The position numbers and the translations under genes are program-made. Below the pieces are notes generated by a model. That model was given only the letters and a program-made list of their open reading frames with translations, ran no database searches and was not told where the DNA came from. From CAJCJE01 sp963818685 (lineage in GTDB: Bacteria > Actinomycetota > Actinomycetes > Mycobacteriales > Pseudonocardiaceae), in the NCBI GenBank assembly GCA_963818685.1, contig CAWFTJ010000008.1, positions 620,001 through 684,000 of the forward strand: DNA of 64,000 bases. Direction: 5' to 3'. Positions within the stretch are counted from its first letter, which is position 1. Every line of letters starts with the position of its first letter. Shown in pieces: positions 34,113 to 41,260 of this stretch.

Positions 34113-34856
34113 ATGGCGGACGGAATCTACGTGTACGGCATCGTGCCCGGCGACGTGCGGATCGACAAGGGCACCAAGGGAGTCGGTGACCCGCCCGCCG
34201 AGGTGCGCGTGATCGAGCACGGCGAGCTGGCGGCGCTGGTCAGTCCACTCAAGACAGAGCGCGCGCTCGGCACGCCGGACGACCTCAAGGTGCACGCCGG
34301 GTTGCTGGACTCGGCCGCGTCCGAGGTGCCGGTGCTGCCGTTGCGCTTCGGTGCCGTGCTGGACAGCGAGGACGCGGTGCGCGATGAACTGCTCGCCGCC
34401 AACCACGACGACTTCCGCGCCGCCCTTGACGAGTTGGACGGCAAGGCGGAGTACGTGGTCAAGGGCCGCTACGAGAACGCCATGATCCTCACCGAGATCC
34501 TTGAGGAGAACGAAAAGGCCCAGCAGCTGCGGGACCAGATCAAGGGCAAACCGGAGGACGCGACCCGCCAGGAGCGCATCGCGCTGGGCGAGCTGATCGA
34601 CAAGGCCATCGGCGCCAAGCGGGAGGCGGACACGAGCCGGGTCGTCGAGCTGTTGCGCGACCGAGGCATGGACGTGTACGTGCGCCAACCAACGCACGAG
34701 GAGGACGCGGTGCACGTCGCGTGCCTCGCGGAAACCGCGCGGCAGTCCGAGTTGGAGTCGATGATCGGCGAACTTGCCGACACGTGGTCGGGTCGGGTCT
34801 CGCTGCGCCTGCTCGGGCCGCTCGCCGCCTACGACTTCGTGACGACGCAGGGGTGA
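34113..34856 (+). CDS. gvpF: Gas vesicle protein GvpF
   Basis: A 247-residue protein with the GvpL/F fold: N-terminal GIYVYGIVPGDV, central LPLRFGAVLDSEDAVRDELL and KAEYVVKGRYENAMILTEIL, and C-terminal SLRLLGPLAAYDF. GvpF is an accessory protein that contacts GvpA and the nascent vesicle nucleus. ATG 34113 starts one base after the gvpA stop, with GGAAGGACC upstream. Confidence 0.85.
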   Translation: MADGIYVYGIVPGDVRIDKGTKGVGDPPAEVRVIEHGELAALVSPLKTERALGTPDDLKVHAGLLDSAASEVPVLPLRFGAVLDSEDAVRDELLAANHDDFRAALDELDGKAEYVVKGRYENAMILTEILEENEKAQQLRDQIKGKPEDATRQERIALGELIDKAIGAKREADTSRVVELLRDRGMDVYVRQPTHEEDAVHVACLAETARQSELESMIGELADTWSGRVSLRLLGPLAAYDFVTTQG

Positions 34857-34859
34857 GCC

Positions 34860-35141
34860 ATGGGCCTGCTCTCCTCGATCCTGCTCTGGCCGCTGGCACC
34901 GGTGCGAGCGGTCGTGTCGCTCGGTGAGGTCATCCAACAGCGGGTCGAACAGGAACTCCAGGACCCTGCGGTCGCCCGGCGCGACCTGGAGGCCGCGGAC
35001 GCGGCCTACCAGGCAGGCGAGATCTCGGCGGACGAGTTGGCCCGCATCGAGCGACTGGTGCTCGACCGGATGCAGGCCCAACCGGGCGGCGGCCTGCGAC
35101 TGACCCGAGGGCCGAGCGAGTCGAGTGAGGAGAAGAGGTGA
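34860..35141 (+). CDS. gvpG: Gas vesicle protein GvpG
   Basis: A 93-residue protein matching GvpG: LLSSILLWPLAPVRAVVSLG then QELQDPAVARRDLEAADAAY and GEISADELARIE. GvpG is a small helical accessory protein bound by GvpF/L. It lies 3 bases after gvpF and overlaps the following gvpO by 4 bases. Confidence 0.87.
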   Translation: MGLLSSILLWPLAPVRAVVSLGEVIQQRVEQELQDPAVARRDLEAADAAYQAGEISADELARIERLVLDRMQAQPGGGLRLTRGPSESSEEKR

Positions 35142-35452
35142 GGGCCGTGGCGACCAACGAGCAGAACACCCGAAAGTCGAGTCCCTCGCCGCGTCCGAAA
35201 CTGTCCGCATCGGACGCGGCGGCGGCAGCGACCAAACAGATCACCGGACTGATCGCCAAGCAGCCGGACATGGTGACCTCGGTCCAGCCGAACGACGACG
35301 GCTGGCGGGTCGAGCTGGAGATCGTCGAGGACCGGCGGATTCCGTCCTCCTCGGACATCCTGGCCCTGTACGAGGTCGAGCTGGACTCCTCAGGTGACCT
35401 GCTGGCGTATCGGCGAACGCAGCGCTACCCGCGCGGCAAGGGGACACCATGA
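35138..35452 (+). CDS. gvpO: Gas vesicle protein GvpO
   Basis: A 104-residue protein with the GvpO core: AAAATKQITGLIAKQPDMV, WRVELEIVEDRRIPSSSDIL and ALYEVELDSSGDLLAYRRTQ, ending RYPRGKG. GvpO is required in haloarchaea and conserved in actinomycetes; its mechanism is not established. The GTG at 35138 overlaps gvpG; a second GTG at 35147 (MATNEQN) sits better behind AGGTGAGGG, so the start is ambiguous by three codons. Confidence 0.86.
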   Translation: MRAVATNEQNTRKSSPSPRPKLSASDAAAAATKQITGLIAKQPDMVTSVQPNDDGWRVELEIVEDRRIPSSSDILALYEVELDSSGDLLAYRRTQRYPRGKGTP

Positions 35453-35799
35453 CCAACGGACCGGGTTCGGTCAGCGTCTCGCCGTCGAGTGGCATGTCCG
35501 CCGGCGGCCACTCGTCGACGACCAACCTCGGCGACATCCTGGAAAGGGTGCTGGACAAGGGTCTGGTCATCGCCGGCGACATCCAGGTGAACCTGCTGGA
35601 CATCGAGCTGCTGACGATCAAGCTGCGGCTGGTGATCGCGTCGCTGGAGACGGCAAAGGAAGTCGGCATCAACTGGTGGGAACACGATCCGTGGCTCACC
35701 GGCCAGGACCGCGAGCTGAAGGCGGAGAACCGCGAACTGCGCAACCGGCTCGCCGAACTGGAGTCCAAGGACAAGTCCAAGGACAAGGACGATGACTGA
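35449..35799 (+). CDS. gvpJ: Gas vesicle protein GvpJ
   Basis: A 116-residue GvpA-family protein: NLGDILERVLDKGLVIAGDI, QVNLLDIELLTIKLRLVIAS, then EVGINWWEHDPWL, the WWxxDPWL feature that distinguishes GvpJ (and GvpM) from GvpA. A Lys/Asp-rich tail (SKDKSKDKDDD) follows. GvpJ is a minor wall or tip protein. Overlaps gvpO by ATGA and gvpL by 8 bases. Confidence 0.85.
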   Translation: MTNGPGSVSVSPSSGMSAGGHSSTTNLGDILERVLDKGLVIAGDIQVNLLDIELLTIKLRLVIASLETAKEVGINWWEHDPWLTGQDRELKAENRELRNRLAELESKDKSKDKDDD

Positions 35800-36604
35800 C
35801 GAGACCGGAGTGTGGCTCTACGCGGTGACGCGAGCGGGCGGCGACTGGGACGGCCTGGTCGGGGTCGCGCGGTCACCGGTTCGAGCGATCGAACTGGCGG
35901 ACCTCGTCGCGCTGGGCAGCACCGTCGACCTCGCGTCGTTCGGCGAGGCCGCGCTCAAGCGCAACCTGGAGGATCTCGACTGGCTGGCCGAGACCGCGCA
36001 GGCCCACGACCAGGTCGTGCGTGCCGCGGCCAGCGCCGGCGTGACGGTGCCGCTGCGGCTGGCCACCGTGTACCTGGACGACGACCGGATCCGCGCCATG
36101 CTCGACACCAGGGGCGAGGACTTCCGGGCCGCGCTGCGCAGGCTGGACGGACGGGCGGAATGGGGGGTGAAGGGCTACGTCGAGCCGTCGGCGACGCCCG
36201 CGCCGGCCGCGCCCGCCTCGGCCACGTCCGGAACCGACTACCTGCGCCGCCGCCAGGCGCAGTTGTCCGCCCGGCGCGCCGAGGACGACCGCGCCGACCG
36301 GCAGGCGCAGCGCATCCACGAGGCGTTGACGTCGCTGGCGGTCGCCGCGCGCCGGCATCCGATCCAGGACGCGCGGCTGACCGGGATATCGGCCCCGATG
36401 GTACTCAACGGCGCCTATCTCGTCGATGACGAGCGCGCCGCCGAGTTCGGCCGGCTGGTCACCGAGTTGGCCGGACAGCGTGCCGACCTCCGCCTCGACC
36501 TGACCGGGCCGTGGCCGCCGTACTCGTTCTCGCACAGCGACTTCTCGCACAACGACTTCTCGCACAGCGACCTCGCCGCCCATGCCGAGGCGGGTTCGTC
36601 ATGA
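35792..36604 (+). CDS. gvpL: Gas vesicle protein GvpL with a repeat-extended C-terminus
   Basis: A 270-residue protein of the GvpL/F family: GVWLYAVTRAGGDWDGL, VPLRLATVYLDDDRIRAML and AEWGVKGYV, ending LRLDLTGPWPPYSF, where most homologues stop. Here ~22 more residues follow, made by a 15-bp unit repeated three times (36527-36571) encoding FSHSD, FSHND, FSHSD, then LAAHAEAGSS. An internal Ala/Pro-rich insert (ATPAPAAPASATSG) is also present. The second GvpL/F paralogue of the operon. It overlaps gvpS by ATGA. Confidence 0.86.
   Translation: MTDETGVWLYAVTRAGGDWDGLVGVARSPVRAIELADLVALGSTVDLASFGEAALKRNLEDLDWLAETAQAHDQVVRAAASAGVTVPLRLATVYLDDDRIRAMLDTRGEDFRAALRRLDGRAEWGVKGYVEPSATPAPAAPASATSGTDYLRRRQAQLSARRAEDDRADRQAQRIHEALTSLAVAARRHPIQDARLTGISAPMVLNGAYLVDDERAAEFGRLVTELAGQRADLRLDLTGPWPPYSFSHSDFSHNDFSHSDLAAHAEAGSS
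36527..36571 (+). repeat. 15-bp tandem repeat, three copies, within gvpL
   Basis: Unit TTCTCGCACAGCGAC at 36527-36541 and 36557-36571, with one substitution (AAC for AGC) in the middle copy at 36542-36556. In frame, each encodes FSH(S/N)D, giving three histidines at five-residue spacing near the GvpL C-terminus. Confidence 0.95.
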
Positions 36605-36783
36605 CCGGGCACGACGTGACGCAGCGGCACATCTCGCTGGTGGACCTGCTCGACCGGGTGCTCGCCGACGGGGTCGTGATCGGCGGCGACCTGGTGCTGT
36701 CCATCGACGACATCGATCTGGTGCGGGTGTCGCTACACGCGGTCGTGTCGTCCGTCGGCGCGTTGGAGGCCGATCATGACTGA
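36601..36783 (+). CDS. gvpS: Gas vesicle protein GvpS
   Basis: A 60-residue short GvpA-family protein: HISLVDLLDRVLADGVVIGG then VLSIDDIDLVRVSLHAVVSS. It keeps the core helix-strand-strand-helix but lacks the GvpA C-terminal region, as in actinomycete GvpS. ATG 36601 overlaps the gvpL stop (ATGA), and its end overlaps gvpK by 8 bases. A longer in-frame extension upstream is the antisense-like shadow of the gvpL repeats and is rejected. Confidence 0.82.
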   Translation: MTGHDVTQRHISLVDLLDRVLADGVVIGGDLVLSIDDIDLVRVSLHAVVSSVGALEADHD

Positions 36784-37066
36784 ACTGCCCGCGCAGCGGA
36801 TCAAGGCCGATCCGGAATCCGTCGAGCGCGGCCTCGCCACCCTGGTGTTGACCATCGTCGAGCTGTTGCGTCAGCTGATGGAGCGGCAGGCGCTGCGCCG
36901 GGTGGACAGCGGCGTGCTCAGCGACGAGCAGATCGAGCGTCTCGGCACCTCGCTGATGCTGCTCGACCGGCGCATGGGCGAGCTGCGCGACCACTTCGAC
37001 CTGACCCCCGAGGACCTCAACATCGACCTCGGCCCGCTCGGCACACTCCTCCCCCGCGACAGCTGA
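36776..37066 (+). CDS. gvpK: Gas vesicle protein GvpK
   Basis: A 96-residue protein with GvpK features: RIKADPESVERGLATLVLTI, VELLRQLMERQALRRVDSG, QIERLGTSLMLLDRRMGELR and LTPEDLNIDLGPLG. GvpK is a conserved vesicle accessory protein. Last gene of the operon; it ends 22 bases before the stop of the convergent HAF-repeat gene. Confidence 0.88.
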   Translation: MTELPAQRIKADPESVERGLATLVLTIVELLRQLMERQALRRVDSGVLSDEQIERLGTSLMLLDRRMGELRDHFDLTPEDLNIDLGPLGTLLPRDS

Positions 37067-37088
37067 CACCCGCGCGCCACGCCTGCCA

Positions 37089-38297
37089 TCAGGTCGTCGC
37101 CCGCCACATCACCGCATGGCTCTGGCCGCTCGCCGTGTCGGACGATCCGACGATGGTGCCGGCGTCGTTGATGAGCGCGGCGTCGCTCTCGTTGGCGCCC
37201 GGCAGGGCACCCAGCGCGGTCACCGCACCGGACGGGGTCCAGGAGACGGCGTGGTCCTGCTGCTGGTAATTGCTGATCGGTCTGCCCGTATAGCCGACGA
37301 TCGTGCCCGTTGAGTTGACCTCCTCGGCCCAGCCGATGCTGTCGGGCCAGCTGTACATGCCGCCGGGCAGGCATTTCAGGCCCGTCGCGGTGCCGTCCGG
37401 CGCCCAGCTTATCGGGGCCGTGTACTGCGGGAACTCAGCGTCCCGGCCACCGCCCACCATGGTGCCGTTCGCGCCGATCGCGGTGGGAACGGAGCCCATC
37501 CCGAGATCGACGGTGCTGCCGTCCGGGTTCAGCCGAGTGCCGTGGTTCGCGCTGTTGACCGCGGCGATGGCGCCGGCCGCGTTGATCACCGGCAGGCCGG
37601 CGAGCACGGTGCTGAGATCGGTGATCGAGCCGTCCGGATTCCAGCGCACGGCGTGCTCGGGTTGTGTGGAACTGTCGGAGTATCCGGTGATCGTGTCCGT
37701 GCTGTTGATGGCCCAGACGTAGGTGTAGGTGTCGCTGTGGAGGTTGGGCAGATTGGTGACCGTGCCGTCCGGGCTCCAGCGCACGGCGTGCGTGGGGCCG
37801 GTGGCGGAGAAGGATGTGCCGATGACCGTGCCGTCGGCGGAAATGGCCGACGGGTAGCTGTCCTGGTCGCCGGGCAATGGGCTGAGCGTGCTGACCGTGC
37901 CGTCGGTGTTCCAGCGCAACGTGCGATAGGAGTAGCCCTGGCTGGACCTACCGACGATGACGCCCGCGTCGTTGATCGCCACGGCGTCGCTGTTCGGATC
38001 GGTGTCGCCTGGCGGCAGCGGCAGCGCCGTGATGGTTCCGGCGGCGTTCCAGCTCACCGCGTGCGTCGCGGTGGGGCTGAACAGCGACCCGATGGTCGAT
38101 TCGCCCACCATGGTGCCCGCGTTGTTGAGCCCACTGACCTCGCTGTTGTCGTCACCCGGCAACGTGCCGAGATCGACGATGGTCGGCGCGCTCGCGGCCG
38201 CCGGTCCCGCGAACGCGGCGGCCTGCGCGGTGACCAGCGCGGTGACCACCGCGGCGATACCCAAGGTGGACAAACAGATTCTTCGCCGACCCCGCAT
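37089..38297 (-). CDS. Secreted HAF-repeat (extracellular beta-propeller-like) protein
   Basis: A 402-residue secreted protein. Signal peptide about 1-36 (AQAAAFAGPAAASA). The mature part is built of ~45-residue repeats of the form A-x-S/I-N-x-A-G-x-x-V-G followed by HAVRWNPDG, e.g. GLNNAGTMVGES, AINDAGVIVGRS, AISADGTVIGTS and LINDAGTIVGSS: the HAF repeat family, thought to form blades. Roughly eight repeats. No catalytic residues or cell-wall anchor; function unknown. No clear operon partner. Confidence 0.85.
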   Translation of the reverse strand: MRGRRRICLSTLGIAAVVTALVTAQAAAFAGPAAASAPTIVDLGTLPGDDNSEVSGLNNAGTMVGESTIGSLFSPTATHAVSWNAAGTITALPLPPGDTDPNSDAVAINDAGVIVGRSSQGYSYRTLRWNTDGTVSTLSPLPGDQDSYPSAISADGTVIGTSFSATGPTHAVRWSPDGTVTNLPNLHSDTYTYVWAINSTDTITGYSDSSTQPEHAVRWNPDGSITDLSTVLAGLPVINAAGAIAAVNSANHGTRLNPDGSTVDLGMGSVPTAIGANGTMVGGGRDAEFPQYTAPISWAPDGTATGLKCLPGGMYSWPDSIGWAEEVNSTGTIVGYTGRPISNYQQQDHAVSWTPSGAVTALGALPGANESDAALINDAGTIVGSSDTASGQSHAVMWRATT

Positions 38298-38457
38298 GAT
38301 GGCTTCCCCTGTCGGTAAGCGTGTGACCCGGCCGGTATGTCCTGGCGCCGCGCGGGTTCGTTACCCCACAACGCGAACATCACCTCGTTGTCGTAGCGGC
38401 GTGCCGGCAGGGGCCAGCCGGCACAACTCGCGGCCGAGGTGAGCTAGGTTCACTTCC
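38298..38457. other. Divergent promoter region, nothing specific seen
   Basis: 160 bp between the divergent HAF-repeat and isoprenylcysteine methyltransferase-like genes. GAGGTGAGCTAGG precedes the latter start. No convincing promoter, operator or hairpin was found. Confidence 0.3.
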
Positions 38458-39021
38458 GTGATCGCACTGCAGGTCGTTGTCGCGCTGTGGGCGCTGGGCG
38501 AGGTGACGCTCCAGCTCACCCAGGCACTGCGCAGCGAGCGGACCACGAGCCGGGAGTGGCGCAGCTACGGCGGCATCGTGGTCGCCGCAGCGGCGGCCGT
38601 CCTGCTCGCCCTGCTGATCCGGCGTGCGGTACCCGCGTTGGACTTCCCGTCCCACCGGACCGGCTGGCTTGTCGCGATCACGCTGGTCATCGCGCTGGGC
38701 GCGGGGTTCCGGCTGTGGGCGATCATCGCACTGGGCCGCTACTTCCGCGCCGTGGTACACATCCAGGAGGGCCACCGCGTTGTGCGGACCGGCCCGTACC
38801 GTGTGCTGCGGCACCCCTCCTACACCGGGCTACTGGTGGCCACGCTCGGCGTCGGGCTGCTGTTCGGCAACGCCGGCTCGACCGTCGTGTTCGAGTTGCT
38901 GCTGATCGCGGCGGTCGTGTACCGGATCCGGATCGAGGAGAAGATGCTGCTCGACGGTCTCGGCGACGCCTACGCCGACTACATGCGCGAGACCAGCAGG
39001 CTCATCCCGCGCGTCTGGTAA
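38458..39021 (+). CDS. Isoprenylcysteine carboxyl methyltransferase (ICMT) family membrane protein
   Basis: A 187-residue integral membrane protein with about four helices. The conserved C-terminal signature is complete: HRVVRTGPYRVLRHPSYTG, then EEKMLLDGLGDAYADYM, as in ICMT/PEMT-like methyltransferases, which bind SAM at the cytosolic face (RHPxYxG, EExxL). Bacteria have no prenylated CaaX proteins, so the acceptor is unknown, possibly a lipid or quinone-like compound. GTG 38458 follows GAGGTG at a normal distance. Confidence 0.85.
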   Translation: MIALQVVVALWALGEVTLQLTQALRSERTTSREWRSYGGIVVAAAAAVLLALLIRRAVPALDFPSHRTGWLVAITLVIALGAGFRLWAIIALGRYFRAVVHIQEGHRVVRTGPYRVLRHPSYTGLLVATLGVGLLFGNAGSTVVFELLLIAAVVYRIRIEEKMLLDGLGDAYADYMRETSRLIPRVW

Positions 39022-39026
39022 GGCTC

Positions 39027-39063
39027 GACGTCTCCTGGTGAGCACCGCCCACCAGGAGACGTC
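39027..39063. terminator. Bidirectional hairpin terminator
   Basis: Perfect 14-bp inverted repeat: GACGTCTCCTGGTG at 39027-39040 and CACCAGGAGACGTC at 39050-39063 with a 9-base loop, between converging genes. Confidence 0.82.
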
Positions 39064-39072
39064 CACTGTGGA

Positions 39073-40650
39073 CTACCAGCCGATGCCGCCGGACACAGGA
39101 GCCGGGGCCTTCGGCGCCATCTGCGTCTGACCGGACGACGGCGGGACCGCGGCACAGGTCGCGCCGGGCTCGGGCAGTGTGAGATCGATCAGGTAGTCGT
39201 CCACCGTGCCCTGCGTGCACGAAGTGTGCGGATAGGCGCCGTGCCCCCATCCGAGGTAGGTGACGAGCCGCGCGGCTGAGCCCAGCGCAGCCGCGTCGTC
39301 AACGGCCCAGGCGTAGGGCGTCGCCGGGTCGTGCACCGAGTTCAACTCCAACAGCGGCACGTCCGCGTGCACATCCAGTCGTGCCTGCGGATCATTGACC
39401 GGTCCCGGCCAGCCGAGACACAGGGCAAACACCGGCCAGGCAACGGACGACACGCGCAGCTGCGGCGCCACGGCCTCACTGAGCGCGAACTCCCGCTGGA
39501 ACTGCGCGAACCCGGACACCGGCAGCGACCAGTCCTCGCAGAACACCGGCACCGGATACGGCTGCAACGCACCGCTCGCCGCCGGGGCCGGCAGGTTCAC
39601 GGTCGTGGTCTTGCCGGTATAGAGCTCGTCGAGTTCGGTGGCCAGCGGCGACCACTGCGGCCCGTAGAGCAAGTTGATCGCGGCCGAGGTCAGGTCCAGC
39701 CAGCTCACCTTGCTGGTGGTGCCGGGAACCGTGAGCGTGCCGGCATCGGCTCGACGTTGCAGCTCGTTCCAGATCGCCCGCACGTCCTGACCGTGCAGTA
39801 CGCACGTGCTGTCCCGGTCGCACCACGCCTCGAACTGGTCGAACGAGTCCTCGTCGCTCGCCGACTCGGCGACCAGGAACGGCGTCGTGGACAGCTGGTG
39901 ATCCATGTTCGAGTCGATCACCATCGCGCGGATCCGATCCGGGAACAGCTCGGCGTATTCCTGACCGATCAGCGTGCCGTAGGAGACGCCGTAATAGCTG
40001 ATCTTCGGCGCGCCGAGCGCCGCCCTGATCGCGTCCATGTCACGATCGACGCTCGCGGTGTCAACGTGGTCGAAGATGGCGCCGGTGTTGGCCGCGCAGT
40101 CCGCGTCGAGCTTGCGATTGTAGGCCAGCATCGCCGCGTAGTCGGCCGCGTTGGTCGGCACCGGGGACGGACGCTGCATCAGCAGGCTCGTCGAGCACTG
40201 CACCGGATCGCTGCGGTTGGTGCCGCGCGGGTCGAACCCGATGATGTCGAAGTGTTGCAGGATCTGCGGGTTGAAGAAGCCGGCCGCGTCGAGCGCGAAG
40301 TCGACGCCGGAAGCACCCGGCCCACCCGGATTGATCAGCAGCGGCCCGTCGTCATGGGCCGGGTCGGCGGCCGCCTGCCGGTCGATGGCCAGACCGAAGG
40401 TCGGACCGGTCGGATCCGCCCAGTCGATGGGCACCTGGATGGTTGCACAGCGGATCGTGGTGTCGGTCGGCTTTTCCGGGCAGGGTTGCCAGTCGATCGC
40501 GGCAGGCCGGAACCCTCCCGTGGTGACGTGGTTGTCGGTCACATGGTTGTCGGGGCCGGGCGCTGCCGTCGCCGGCGCGATGCCGACCACAGCCAACGCC
40601 ACGCTGGTGACTGCCGTGCCTAACACGGCGAGCCGGATAACGCGGTGCAC
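39073..40650 (-). CDS. Secreted tripeptidyl-peptidase-like alpha/beta hydrolase (TAP-like C-terminus)
   Basis: A 525-residue secreted serine hydrolase. Signal peptide ends PATAAP. Hallmarks: PLLINPGGPGASGVDFALD (oxyanion region HGGPG-like), FDIIGFDPRGTNRS, nucleophile elbow YYGVSYGTLIGQEYA (GVSYG) and the C-terminal GWGHGAYPHTSCTQ with catalytic His. Paired Cys and the TAP-C domain match actinomycete SlpD/E-like tripeptidyl aminopeptidases, which release tripeptides from protein N-termini outside the cell. The C-terminus AKAPAPVSGGIGW-like is Pro-rich. Confidence 0.87.
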   Translation of the reverse strand: MHRVIRLAVLGTAVTSVALAVVGIAPATAAPGPDNHVTDNHVTTGGFRPAAIDWQPCPEKPTDTTIRCATIQVPIDWADPTGPTFGLAIDRQAAADPAHDDGPLLINPGGPGASGVDFALDAAGFFNPQILQHFDIIGFDPRGTNRSDPVQCSTSLLMQRPSPVPTNAADYAAMLAYNRKLDADCAANTGAIFDHVDTASVDRDMDAIRAALGAPKISYYGVSYGTLIGQEYAELFPDRIRAMVIDSNMDHQLSTTPFLVAESASDEDSFDQFEAWCDRDSTCVLHGQDVRAIWNELQRRADAGTLTVPGTTSKVSWLDLTSAAINLLYGPQWSPLATELDELYTGKTTTVNLPAPAASGALQPYPVPVFCEDWSLPVSGFAQFQREFALSEAVAPQLRVSSVAWPVFALCLGWPGPVNDPQARLDVHADVPLLELNSVHDPATPYAWAVDDAAALGSAARLVTYLGWGHGAYPHTSCTQGTVDDYLIDLTLPEPGATCAAVPPSSGQTQMAPKAPAPVSGGIGW

Positions 40651-40756
40651 AAGACCTCCCCTGATGCGCTCCGCTCACGCTCAGCAAGCGGATCGGAGCC
40701 TCAGTGAATCACGGGAGCCGGCCGGTCGACCCGGACAACGGCGAATCAGGGCGAAA

Positions 40757-40776
40757 GATCAGGGTCGACCCTGATC
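40757..40776. promoter_or_regulatory. Perfect 20-bp palindrome upstream of the secreted peptidase gene
   Basis: GATCAGGGTCGACCCTGATC is a perfect palindrome without spacer, ~107 bases upstream of the peptidase start. A dimeric repressor operator is the natural reading. A second GATCAG follows at 40780. Confidence 0.5.
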
Positions 40777-40821
40777 CCCGATCAGCCTTCAGGACCAGTG
40801 TTGTGGATTTGAATCAATTTA

Positions 40822-40978
40822 ATCATCACTGGCAACTGGTTAGGTCACGGAGTTGCGGGAAGTCAGGGATTGCCCTCGGCGAGCATGACGAGGGTGTCGA
40901 AGAAGTGTTTTCCGTGCTCATGCCGCACCCGCTCGTCCGGGTCGGGGACCAGACTCAGTGTCGACCCCGGATGACCCA
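40822..40978 (-). mobile_element. Internally deleted IS66-family relic
   Basis: Read on the minus strand, this segment starts like the IS66 copy downstream (GGTCATCCGGGGTCGACACT, followed by CCCCGACCCGGACGAGCGGG) and then jumps to that copy's end: AACACTTCTTCGACACCC, CTCGTCATGCTCGCCGAGGG and GTGACCTAACCAG. About 500 bp of the middle are missing. The outer end, CAACTGGTTAGGTCA at 40833, matches the right inverted end of the larger copy. Confidence 0.8.
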
Positions 40979-40980
40979 CA

Positions 40981-41018
40981 CCGGTACTACATTCCTTGAT
41001 CTCGAAAAGTAGTACCGG
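40981..41018. terminator. Hairpin downstream of the small peptide gene
   Basis: CCGGTACTAC at 40981-40990 and GTAGTACCGG at 41009-41018 form a perfect 10-bp stem with an 18-base loop. Immediately beside it CCGGCACG and CGTGCCGG form another repeat. On the minus strand they follow the 37-residue peptide gene and may end its mRNA; they could also be vestiges of transposon ends. Confidence 0.5.
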
Positions 41019-41079
41019 CACGACCCGTTCAGCCGATTGGGCTTGGGGCCGTGCCGGGTCGAACTGACGGATCTAGTTT

Positions 41080-41193
41080 CTAGACGCCGAGGGAGTGGAG
41101 GATGGCGAGAACTTGGGGAGCGATACCGTTGACGGCGCCAGTGACAATGCCGACGACGGAATCGATGAGGCCACCGAGAATGGGAATTCCCAT
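41080..41193 (-). CDS. Small hydrophobic/amphipathic peptide of 37 residues
   Basis: A 38-codon frame with one of the best ribosome sites in the window: AAAGGAG 8 bases before ATG 41193. The product begins MGIPILGGLIDSVVGIVTGA and ends AILHSLGV; it carries one Asp, one His and no Lys or Arg, so it is uncharged and hydrophobic, likely an amphipathic membrane-active or membrane-embedded helix. No signal peptide or leader. It lies 67 bases after the secreted repeat protein gene on the same strand. The family is unknown to me; it resembles leaderless bacteriocins or phenol-soluble-modulin-like peptides only in general character. Confidence 0.6.
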   Translation of the reverse strand: MGIPILGGLIDSVVGIVTGAVNGIAPQVLAILHSLGV

Positions 41194-41260
41194 GACAGGT
41201 ACTCCTTTATGTGAGGTAGTGAATTGATTTGATGGGGGGACTGTTTGGCGCGTGCGGTGG

